Source: Achromobacter sp. UMC71 (lineage in GTDB: Bacteria > Pseudomonadota > Gammaproteobacteria > Burkholderiales > Burkholderiaceae_B). Taken from it: 64,000 nt of DNA. The notes beneath the pieces were generated by a model. That model was not told the DNA's origin. It ran no database searches and was given only the letters and a program-made list of their open reading frames with translations. Each line of letters opens with the position of its first letter. The first letter of the stretch is position 1. Location of the stretch: positions 248,001-312,000 of the forward strand of contig NZ_LZZT01000010.1 of assembly GCF_014170305.1 (NCBI RefSeq). The letters are read 5' to 3'. Below, piece by piece: positions 8,498 to 16,918 of the stretch. The translations under genes were made by a program, and so were the position numbers.

Positions 8498-9468
8498 TGC
8501 TGCTCGATCCCCGCGTCGCGGATCAGCTTGCCCCACAGGTCACGCTGCTCGGAAACGAACTGGGCAAAGGCCTCGGGCGAGCTGGAAAAGGCGTCAAAGC
8601 CCAGCCCCGCCAGGCGCTTGCGCACCTCGGGCTTGGCTACCACCTGCTTGATGGCGTCATTCAGCTTGGCCACCACCTCGGGCGGCATGCCCGCCGGACC
8701 GAAGTAGCCGTTCCAGGAGTTCAGGTCGAAATCCGGCACGCCCGATTCCGCCATGGACGGCAGGTCCGGCACGATCGCGCTGCGTTCGGCGGTCGACACC
8801 GCCAGCGCCCGTAACTGGCCGGACTGCACGAACGGCAGGCCGGAGGCCAGGTCGGTGAACATGAAATCCACCTGGCCGCCGACCACGTCGGTCAGGCCCT
8901 GCGGCGTGCCCTTGTAGGGCACGTGCAGGATGTCGATCTTGGCGCGGTTGGCCAGCGTGGCGCCGGCCACGATGCCGGTGCTGTTGCCGCTGGCGTAGGT
9001 GATGCGGCCGGGATGCTGGCGCGCGTCCGCCACAAGATCGGCCACCGTCTTCCATGGCCGCTTGGGATTGGCCACCAGGATGAACGGCAGGTTGCCGCCG
9101 CGGGCGATGGGGGTGAAATCCTTGACCGGGTCGTAGGGCACGTTCTTCATCAGCCAGGGGGCGGCCGAGTGCGACGTATTGGTGGTGACGAACAGCGTAT
9201 AGCCGTCGGGCCGCGCCCGCGCCACGTAGCTGGCGGCGATGGTGGCATTTGCGCCGGGTTTGTTTTCCACCACCACCTGCTGGCCCAGGATGGCCGATAG
9301 CTCGACGCCGAAGATCCGCCCGACGGCGTCGGTGCCCGAGCCGGCCGGGAAGGGCACGATCAGGGTGATGGGTTTGTTTGGGTAGTCCGTGGCGGCGTGG
9401 GCGGCGGGCTGGGCCAAGAGGGCCGCGCCGCCGGCGAGCAGGGCGCCGAGGAATCGTACAGCTTGCAT
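8494..9468 (-). CDS. Bug-family (TctC-like) periplasmic solute receptor
   Basis: Bug proteins are periplasmic binding proteins of the tripartite tricarboxylate transporter type, hugely expanded in Bordetella and relatives, and usually bind small carboxylates or amides. The 324-residue product has a Sec signal ending near QPAAHAA (about residues 20-26), then YPNKPITLIVPFPAGSGTD and the family segments VENKPGANATIA and TYASGNSTG. AGGAG lies nine bases before the ATG at 9468. No membrane TctA/TctB partner is nearby, as is common for orphan Bug receptors. Its place in the operon suggests it captures the substrate of the CoA-transferase and dehydrogenase. Confidence 0.9.
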   Translation of the reverse strand: MQAVRFLGALLAGGAALLAQPAAHAATDYPNKPITLIVPFPAGSGTDAVGRIFGVELSAILGQQVVVENKPGANATIAASYVARARPDGYTLFVTTNTSHSAAPWLMKNVPYDPVKDFTPIARGGNLPFILVANPKRPWKTVADLVADARQHPGRITYASGNSTGIVAGATLANRAKIDILHVPYKGTPQGLTDVVGGQVDFMFTDLASGLPFVQSGQLRALAVSTAERSAIVPDLPSMAESGVPDFDLNSWNGYFGPAGMPPEVVAKLNDAIKQVVAKPEVRKRLAGLGFDAFSSSPEAFAQFVSEQRDLWGKLIRDAGIEQQ

Positions 9469-9545
9469 AGGTTTGTCTCCTGATGGAAAGGCGGGCGCGG
9501 CTCTGCGGCCGCTGCCCGTCTGGGGGCCGGTATCCGTGGCGCGCG

Positions 9546-9962
9546 TCAGGCGCCGCTGGCCGGCGCCGGGAAATTCCGGATCACGCGGTCGGGGGATTCT
9601 TCGTACGGGGGCGTGTAGATCACCAGCAGGCGGGCGGGCTCGTCGCTGGTCACGGTGAACACGTGCGGGATGTCCGGCGGGAAATAACAGCAATCTCCCG
9701 GCTCCATGTCCGCCCATTCGTCCTGCACCTGCGCGCGGGCGGTGCCCGACAGCAGGTAGCAGACCTGTTCGATGCCGGGATGGGCGTGCGGCAGGGCGCC
9801 TTTGCCCTTGTCGATGACCCCCAGCAGCACTTCCACGCCGCGCGCGCCCACCGTGTCCGGGCTGATCAGGCGCCGGTTCAGGGTGCCGGTGTGGTTGGCC
9901 GGGTGGTAGCCGGGAACGTCCGCTTCCCGCACCAGCCAGGCCGGGGTCTTTTGCTGCGTCAT
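9546..9962 (-). CDS. Cupin-domain protein
   Basis: A 138-residue single-domain cupin. The first metal-binding motif is visible as LPHAHPGIEQVCYLLSG (about residues 57-73), with His-x-His and a downstream Glu. The second reads GDCCYFPPDIPHVF (about 88-101). Single cupins of this kind are isomerases, dioxygenases or small-molecule sensors, and the sequence does not say which. AAGGAAG precedes the ATG. It is the first gene of the operon and lies 77 bases upstream of the Bug receptor. Confidence 0.8.
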   Translation of the reverse strand: MTQQKTPAWLVREADVPGYHPANHTGTLNRRLISPDTVGARGVEVLLGVIDKGKGALPHAHPGIEQVCYLLSGTARAQVQDEWADMEPGDCCYFPPDIPHVFTVTSDEPARLLVIYTPPYEESPDRVIRNFPAPASGA

Positions 9963-9978
9963 GTCTCTTCCTTGTTAA

Positions 9979-10012
9979 TTTTCATATGTGAATTTATTTT
10001 CACGTATGAAAA
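9979..10012. promoter_or_regulatory. Inverted-repeat operator candidate upstream of the cupin operon
   Basis: TTCATATGTGAA (9981-9992) and TTCACGTATGAA (9999-10010) are each near-palindromes and are inverted copies of one another with a single mismatch, separated by six A/T bases. The block is strikingly AT-rich for this genome and lies 17-50 bases before the cupin start codon, where it would overlap the promoter. It is a good candidate for regulator binding, perhaps by the IclR protein encoded at 5228-5998. It also lies upstream of folC on the other strand. Confidence 0.6.
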
Positions 10013-10126
10013 AAACATCGGCAAGCGATTTTTCCCGGCGGATACCGCGGCGCTCCCTAGGGGATTAGGGAAAACACCGGGCGCGCACTGCTAAAATCGC
10101 GTGCTGACCTCTTTTGCGATCCCGAC

Positions 10127-11437
10127 ATGCCTTCTGCCCGTACGCCTGACGCTTGCGCCACCCTGTCCGATTGGCTGCAGTACCTGGAATCCATCCACGC
10201 CACGACGATCGACATGGGCCTGGAGCGCGTGCGCGAAGTGGCCGCGCGCATGGACCTGGAACTGTCCGGCGTCAAGTTCGTGGTCGGCGGCACCAACGGC
10301 AAGGGGTCCACCTGCGCCATGCTCGAAGCCATCCTGCTGGCGGCCGGCTACAAGGTCGGCCTGTACACGTCGCCGCACCTCATCGACTTCAACGAACGCG
10401 CCCGGGTCAACGGCCAGATCGCCTCGGACGAGGCCCTGATCGAGCAATTCATCGCCGTCGAAGCCGCGCGTGGCGAGACCTCGCTGACGTACTTCGAATT
10501 CACCACGCTGGCCATCCTGCGCCTGTTCGCGCAATCGCGGCTTGACGCCGTGGTGCTCGAAGTCGGGCTGGGCGGCCGCCTGGACGCCGTCAACATCATC
10601 GACGCCGACTGTTCCATCGTTACCAGCGTCGACCTGGATCACACCGACTGGCTGGGCGACACCCGCGAAAAGATCGGCTTCGAAAAAGCCCACATCTACC
10701 GCCCCGGCCGCCCCGCCATCTGCAGCGACCCCGTCCCGCCGCAATCGCTCCTGGATTACGTCGAGAAAATCGGCGCCGACCTCTGGCTGTTCGGCCGCGA
10801 CTACAACTATTCCGGCGACCGCCAGCAATGGGCCTATGGCGGACGCGAGCAGCGCCGCGGCGCGCTGGCGTACCCGGCGCTGCGCGGCGCCAACCAGTTG
10901 CTGAACGCCTCGGCGGCGCTGGCCGCGCTGGAATCCGTGCGCGATCGCCTGCCGGTGCAGGCGCAGGCCGTGCGCCAGGGCCTGTTGCAGGCCTCGTTGC
11001 CGGGCCGCTTCCAGATCCTGCCGGGGCAGCCCACGATCATCCTGGACGTCGCGCACAACCCGCACGCCGCCGCCGTGCTGGCCCAGAACCTGGACAACAT
11101 GGGTTTCCATCCGTACACCTACGCGGTGTTCGGCATGCTTAACGACAAGGACCTGGCCGGCGTCGTCGCCAAAATGGGGGCGCGCGTCGACCACTGGTAT
11201 TGCGCCGGTCTGCCGGGCCCGCGCGGCGCCACCGGCCAAGCCCTGGCCGACCAGGTGTCCGCCGCCTTGCCGGCCGCGCCCGCGGGGGCGCAGGCGCCCG
11301 GCGTGTCCGCCTGCGCGGATCCCGTCCAGGCCTTTGCCGCGGCGCGCGAGCGGGCGACCGAGAATGATAGAATCGTGGTGTTCGGATCGTTTCTCACCGT
11401 GGCCGCGGTTTTGCAGTCACTAGGCCGCAAGGCGTAG
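10127..11437 (+). CDS. folC: Bifunctional folylpolyglutamate synthase / dihydrofolate synthase
   Basis: FolC adds glutamate to dihydropteroate and to folates using ATP. The 436-residue enzyme has the Mur-ligase-like P-loop GGTNGKGST (residues 54-62), the SPHLIDFNERARVNG omega-loop segment and VVLEVGLGGRLDAVN. The C-terminal domain has ILDVAHNPHAA. Family length is about 420-440. The product is followed 31 bases later by a SPOR-domain gene, then cvpA and purF, the classical folC-dedD-cvpA-purF order. A possible -10 box TAAAAT is at 10092-10097. Confidence 0.95.
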   Translation: MPSARTPDACATLSDWLQYLESIHATTIDMGLERVREVAARMDLELSGVKFVVGGTNGKGSTCAMLEAILLAAGYKVGLYTSPHLIDFNERARVNGQIASDEALIEQFIAVEAARGETSLTYFEFTTLAILRLFAQSRLDAVVLEVGLGGRLDAVNIIDADCSIVTSVDLDHTDWLGDTREKIGFEKAHIYRPGRPAICSDPVPPQSLLDYVEKIGADLWLFGRDYNYSGDRQQWAYGGREQRRGALAYPALRGANQLLNASAALAALESVRDRLPVQAQAVRQGLLQASLPGRFQILPGQPTIILDVAHNPHAAAVLAQNLDNMGFHPYTYAVFGMLNDKDLAGVVAKMGARVDHWYCAGLPGPRGATGQALADQVSAALPAAPAGAQAPGVSACADPVQAFAAARERATENDRIVVFGSFLTVAAVLQSLGRKA

Positions 11438-11468
11438 GCAAAAACACGTAGGCAAGGAATTCTCTCCC

Positions 11469-12296
11469 ATGGGTTTTTTCAAACGCAAAGATCCTGCCGA
11501 CCAGGCGCAGCCCTCCAAGCGGGCGGCGGTGCCTAGCGAGGTTCAGGCTGCGGAGCTGCGCGGGCGCGCGCGGCGCAGGTTGGCAGGCGCCATCGCACTG
11601 GTGCTGGCGGCCGTCATCATCCTGCCCATGGTGCTGGATTCCCAGCCGGTACCCGTCGCCGACAACATTCCCATCAAGGTGCCGGAACGCAATACGCCGT
11701 TCCAGCCGCAAGTCAGCGAGCCTCAGGCCGCCACGCCCGCGGCGCAAGGCGCCGCGCCCAACGAGCCGCCCAACATCCCGACGCCGCCGCCGGTAAGCTC
11801 AGCCACGCCGCAGACCGCCGCGCCGGCCGCCACCACGCCGCCTGCCACGACGACGCCGCCAGCGACCACGCCGCCGCCCGTCACGCCGCCGCGCACGGCC
11901 CAGGCCACGCCGCCGCCCAAGCCGGAAACCAAGCCCGAGCCCAAGCCTGCCACGCCCAAGCCCGAGTCCCGTTCCGACGACGGCGCCCGCGCGCTGGCGC
12001 TGCTGGAAGGGCGCTCCGCGCCCGCCGCCGCGCCGACGCCCAAGCCGGCGGCCGCCAAGGGTAATTTCGTGCTGCAGATCGCCGCCTACACCACGTCCGA
12101 AGACGCCCAGTCGCGGCGCACCAAGCTGCACCAGGCCGGCGTGACCAACGCATTCGTCGAGCAGGCTTCCATCGGAGGCAAGCAGCAGTACCGTCTGCGC
12201 GTGGGGCCGTTCCCCTCGCGCGAGGCGGCGCAGGCGGCCCAGGCGCGGTTGCGCACCCTGGGCTACGACAACGGTTTCATTGCCGCCGCCCAGTAG
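11469..12296 (+). CDS. SPOR-domain cell-division protein (DedD-like)
   Basis: SPOR proteins bind denuded peptidoglycan glycan strands at the division septum. The 275-residue product has a short cytoplasmic N-terminus and one membrane segment at about residues 39-56 (GAIALVLAAVIILPMVL). A long Pro/Thr/Ala/Lys-rich periplasmic linker follows, then a C-terminal SPOR domain from about residue 198 (FVLQIAAYTTSEDAQSRRTKL, then YRLRVGPFPSREAAQAAQARL). The position between folC and cvpA matches E. coli dedD. The stop codon overlaps the cvpA GTG start by one base. Confidence 0.88.
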   Translation: MGFFKRKDPADQAQPSKRAAVPSEVQAAELRGRARRRLAGAIALVLAAVIILPMVLDSQPVPVADNIPIKVPERNTPFQPQVSEPQAATPAAQGAAPNEPPNIPTPPPVSSATPQTAAPAATTPPATTTPPATTPPPVTPPRTAQATPPPKPETKPEPKPATPKPESRSDDGARALALLEGRSAPAAAPTPKPAAAKGNFVLQIAAYTTSEDAQSRRTKLHQAGVTNAFVEQASIGGKQQYRLRVGPFPSREAAQAAQARLRTLGYDNGFIAAAQ

Positions 12297-12784
12297 TGAC
12301 CGGCTTCGACTTCGTCGTGCTGGCCATCCTGGCGGTGTCGGGTGTGCTGGGTCTGGTGCGCGGCCTGCTCAAAGAGGTGCTGTCGCTGGTTGCCTATCTG
12401 CTGGCCTTCGTGGCCGCGATATGGTGGGGGCCCACGGTCTATACCTGGCTGGAGCCCTACATTGAAACAACGCTGCTGCGCATGGGAGTCTCGTACGCCG
12501 TGGTTTTCATTATCGTGCTGCTCGGCGTGGGGTTGGTCAACATGACGCTTGCCGCCTTGATCCGCACCACCGGACTTGGCCCGGCCGACCACGGCCTGGG
12601 CGGCATGTTCGGTCTGGCCCGGGGTCTCTTGATCGTGCTGGCGCTGGTCGCCGCCGCCGGCTACACGCCGTTGCCGCAAGAGCCCTGGTGGCAGGACGCC
12701 ATGTTTTCGCATTCGGCCATCGAGGCCATCAAACATATCAAGACGTGGCTGCCGCCGTCCCTGGCGACTTGGCTGCCGTATTGA
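12296..12784 (+). CDS. cvpA: CvpA family membrane protein
   Basis: CvpA is a small inner-membrane protein required for colicin V production in E. coli and linked to envelope stress. The 162-residue product has about four hydrophobic segments and the family start TGFDFVVLAILAVSGVLGLVRG. The GTG start overlaps the preceding stop (TAGTG), implying translational coupling. It precedes purF by 30 bases, the conserved neighbour pair. Confidence 0.88.
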   Translation: MTGFDFVVLAILAVSGVLGLVRGLLKEVLSLVAYLLAFVAAIWWGPTVYTWLEPYIETTLLRMGVSYAVVFIIVLLGVGLVNMTLAALIRTTGLGPADHGLGGMFGLARGLLIVLALVAAAGYTPLPQEPWWQDAMFSHSAIEAIKHIKTWLPPSLATWLPY

Positions 12785-12814
12785 TTAGCTTTACATCAAC
12801 CAGGAAATGTCACC

Positions 12815-14335
<1,521 letters not shown>

Positions 14336-14359
14336 TTGCTGCCGGTACGCCGCAATGCA

Positions 14360-14393
14360 AATCGCCGCCCCAAAAGGGCGGCGATTTTTTTTC
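14360..14393 (+). terminator. Rho-independent terminator after purF
   Basis: ATCGCCGCCC (14361-14370) and GGGCGGCGAT (14376-14385) form a perfect 10-bp stem with a CAAAA loop, followed by eight T residues. On the minus strand the U-tract is missing, so it mainly serves purF. Confidence 0.92.
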
Positions 14394-14922
14394 AGGCCTG
14401 CTGCGCCGGGGTGTCCCAGAGCGGCTGGCGCGTGGCCTCCAGATGTGTCAGGTATAACCGGAGGTCGAATTCGTACTGGTGGTACTGCGGTTCCATCAAT
14501 TGGCACAGGTTGTAGAAGGCCTTGTTGTGATCCTTTTCCTTCAGGTGCGCCAGTTCGTGCACGGTGATCATCTTCAGGAATTCCGCGGGCACCGTCTTGA
14601 ACAGCGTGGCCACGCGGATCTCGTGCTTGGCCTTGAGCTTGCCGCCCTGTACGCGTGAAATGAAGGTGTGCTGGCCCAGCGCGTGCTGGATCACGTGGAT
14701 CTTGCTGTCGAAGGCGATCTTGCTGAGCGGCGCGCCGTTGCGGATGTACGTGTTCTTCAGGTCGACCACGTAGTCGTACAGCGCCCGGTCGGTGCGCACG
14801 TCGTGCACGCCGCCAGGATAGCGCGCCAGCAGCGCCGGCCCCAGCTTGCCTTGGTCCAGCAGGGCGCGGGCCTGGGCCAGCAGGGATTCCGGATAGCCGG
14901 TCAGGTATTTCAGGGATTGCAC
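14392..14922 (-). CDS. YgjP-like M48-type zinc metallopeptidase
   Basis: A 176-residue soluble protein of the YgjP/SprT-like zinc metallopeptidase group. The zinc site HELAHLKEKDH lies at about residues 116-126, with KAFYNLCQLMEPQYH downstream. The proposed start is a GTG at 14922, three bases after the upstream gene's stop. No strong Shine-Dalgarno sequence is seen and other starts are possible. The biological substrate is unknown. Confidence 0.75.
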   Translation of the reverse strand: MQSLKYLTGYPESLLAQARALLDQGKLGPALLARYPGGVHDVRTDRALYDYVVDLKNTYIRNGAPLSKIAFDSKIHVIQHALGQHTFISRVQGGKLKAKHEIRVATLFKTVPAEFLKMITVHELAHLKEKDHNKAFYNLCQLMEPQYHQYEFDLRLYLTHLEATRQPLWDTPAQQA

Positions 14923-14924
14923 GG

Positions 14925-15524
14925 TCAGGAATCTGTCGCGGCCGCCACGCACAGGCGGGGCCATTTTTCGGTGTAGCGCTTGTCCAGCAGGCGCTGATTG
15001 TAATGCTGCGGGTCGCGCAGGGCGGGGCTGGGGCGCAGCACCAGATCGAACAGATCGTCCAGGCCATGCGGCGCAATGATGCGCAGGCTGTCGTCGGCGT
15101 TCAGCGACACCCCCACGCACGTGGCGGTTTCCGGCCATGCGGCAATGCCTGCTTGCAGCGACCGGGCCGGGGGCGGGGCATCGGCGCCATCACGGCGCCA
15201 GAGATGCACCCGTGCCTGGTTCACGACTTCCCAGGCCGCGTCCGGCGCGGTCTCGCGCAGGCGACGGGTGATATCGGCTTCCTGGGTGGCCGACAGGTCG
15301 GCGGGATCGAAATAGACGAAATCGACGTCGGCCGGGGTGTGGCAGCCGGGCGTGAAACCATGCAGGTGGTTCCAGACCAGCGTCCGTACCACGCCCGCGC
15401 CGATGCACCAGTCCGCCACGCCGCTATCGCGGCCGGCGCGCAGCCAGCGCATCAGTGAGGCATGGGTGGCTACCAGGGCGCGCAGACGATCGGCATGGCG
15501 CGCCGGCTGGCAGATCTGCGTCAC
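14925..15524 (-). CDS. Nucleotidyltransferase-like protein (DUF925 type)
   Basis: A 199-residue protein resembling the DUF925/NTP_transf_6 group. Motifs seen are IGAGVVRTLVWNHLHGF and the metal-binding-type DVDFVYFDPAD. The C-terminal end has RIIAPHGLDDLFDLVLRP. Members are predicted nucleotidyltransferases with no settled substrate. The GTG start directly abuts the dsbB stop (TGA-GTG), and the stop is three bases from the metallopeptidase start, so dsbB, this gene and the peptidase look like one operon. Confidence 0.75.
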   Translation of the reverse strand: MTQICQPARHADRLRALVATHASLMRWLRAGRDSGVADWCIGAGVVRTLVWNHLHGFTPGCHTPADVDFVYFDPADLSATQEADITRRLRETAPDAAWEVVNQARVHLWRRDGADAPPPARSLQAGIAAWPETATCVGVSLNADDSLRIIAPHGLDDLFDLVLRPSPALRDPQHYNQRLLDKRYTEKWPRLCVAAATDS

Positions 15525-16016
15525 TCAGGCCGCGCGGCCGCGGCCGAATACGACCGGCAGCGCCATGAAGAACAGGATCACGAACAACCCCAGGCTCCAG
15601 AGGGCGTACTCGATGCCCAGCACCGGCACCACGGCATCCATGCAGGTGGCGTAGATGCCGAACAGCCACGGCACGCTGCCGTCCAGGCCCAGGCCGGTCA
15701 TGAAGCGGTCGGCGAAGGTCTGGTCGCACGACAGCATCTTGGCCGCCACGGTGTACTGGTACCAGGCCGCGGCGACGCCGGTGGCAGCCAGCAGCGCGGC
15801 CAGGCCGCCGCAGACGCGCGTCAGCGCGCGGCCGCCGCCAAAACCGCCCACCAGGGCGATGACGCCGATCACCAGGTAGATCAGACGCTGCATCACGCAC
15901 CATGCGCAAGGCGGCATGTCGAAGGCGTACTGGGATACCAGGGCGATGCCCACGGCGCCGAAGCAGAAAAGGGCGATCAGGCGAAGCAGGCGTTCTGAGC
16001 GGGAAGTCATGGTCAT
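15525..16016 (-). CDS. dsbB: Disulfide bond formation protein DsbB
   Basis: DsbB is the inner-membrane quinone reductase that reoxidises periplasmic DsbA. The 163-residue protein has four hydrophobic helices. The first periplasmic pair is Cys37-x-x-Cys40 in PPCAWCVMQR. The second pair is Cys97 (KMLSCDQTF) and Cys125 (YATCMDAV), matching the order and spacing of E. coli DsbB. Start at 16016 or at the next ATG (16010); neither has a clear ribosome site. Confidence 0.9.
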   Translation of the reverse strand: MTMTSRSERLLRLIALFCFGAVGIALVSQYAFDMPPCAWCVMQRLIYLVIGVIALVGGFGGGRALTRVCGGLAALLAATGVAAAWYQYTVAAKMLSCDQTFADRFMTGLGLDGSVPWLFGIYATCMDAVVPVLGIEYALWSLGLFVILFFMALPVVFGRGRAA

Positions 16017-16105
16017 CGTGGGTAAGGGTTCAAAAGGGTCAGCCCCGAATGGTAAAGCCCCGGCCGGTCGTGCCGATTTCCGGGGTGGGGCAAGCTTGGC
16101 AGGGC

Positions 16106-16819
16106 TTAGGCCTTGGGAATCGGAATTGGTTGCATCACTTGCTGTAGCACGCCCACCATGAGTTCCCGGGCGCCTTCCCAGAAGATCTGCACCCCCAGGC
16201 ATAGCATGATGAAGGCCGACATGCGCATGAACACGGCGGTGCCGTTGTCGCCCAGCCGGTGCAGCATCTGGGCCGCGAAGCGCAGGCAGATATACAGCGT
16301 GAGCGACACGACAATGATGCCGGGGATCGAACCGCCTAGCCGAAGCAGGCTCAGCACGTGGTTCTGGTCGCGCAGCGACACGCCCACGGTGATGGCGGCG
16401 GCGATCGAGCCCGGGCCGCAGCTGATGGGGAAGGTCAGCGGATAGAACGCCCGCGCCTTGGCCATTTCAGGCGTGAAGGATTCGGCCATGCGGGCCACGC
16501 GCTCGGTGTCGGCGTCGGGTGAATTGACCAGGCGCCACGCGCTGGCCATGACCAACATGCCGCCGCCCACCCGCACGATCGACAGCGAGATGCCGAAAAA
16601 GCTCAGCAGCACGTTGCCGGCCACCATGGCGATGATCAGCATCAGGCCGACGTTGATCGCGACGCGCTTGGCCAGCACCGTCCGGGTGGCCGACGATGCG
16701 CCTTCGGTGAGCGACAGGAAGATGGGGGCGATCGCCGGTGGATTCAGGAATGGCAACAGTGTGGCCAGCGCGAAAAAGAAGCTGCCACCCAGGACACGCA
16801 AGTATTCGTTGAGCTCCAT
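16106..16819 (-). CDS. MarC/UPF0056 family membrane protein
   Basis: A 237-residue integral membrane protein with about six hydrophobic segments and the family features FLNPPAIAPIFLSLTEG (about 24-40) and FYPLTFPISCGPGSIAAAIT (about 125-144). MarC proteins were once linked to multiple antibiotic resistance, but that role was not upheld and the transport function remains unknown. It stands alone between dsbB and glnD. Confidence 0.85.
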   Translation of the reverse strand: MELNEYLRVLGGSFFFALATLLPFLNPPAIAPIFLSLTEGASSATRTVLAKRVAINVGLMLIIAMVAGNVLLSFFGISLSIVRVGGGMLVMASAWRLVNSPDADTERVARMAESFTPEMAKARAFYPLTFPISCGPGSIAAAITVGVSLRDQNHVLSLLRLGGSIPGIIVVSLTLYICLRFAAQMLHRLGDNGTAVFMRMSAFIMLCLGVQIFWEGARELMVGVLQQVMQPIPIPKA

Positions 16820-16918
16820 CGCAGGGCATCGCCAAGCCGAAAACCGGATTGTATGCGGTCGGCGGCCGTCTGGCGATGCGTGCGCGAGCCGGCGCGAAGA
16901 CCGGCCCGAAAGCCGGCT

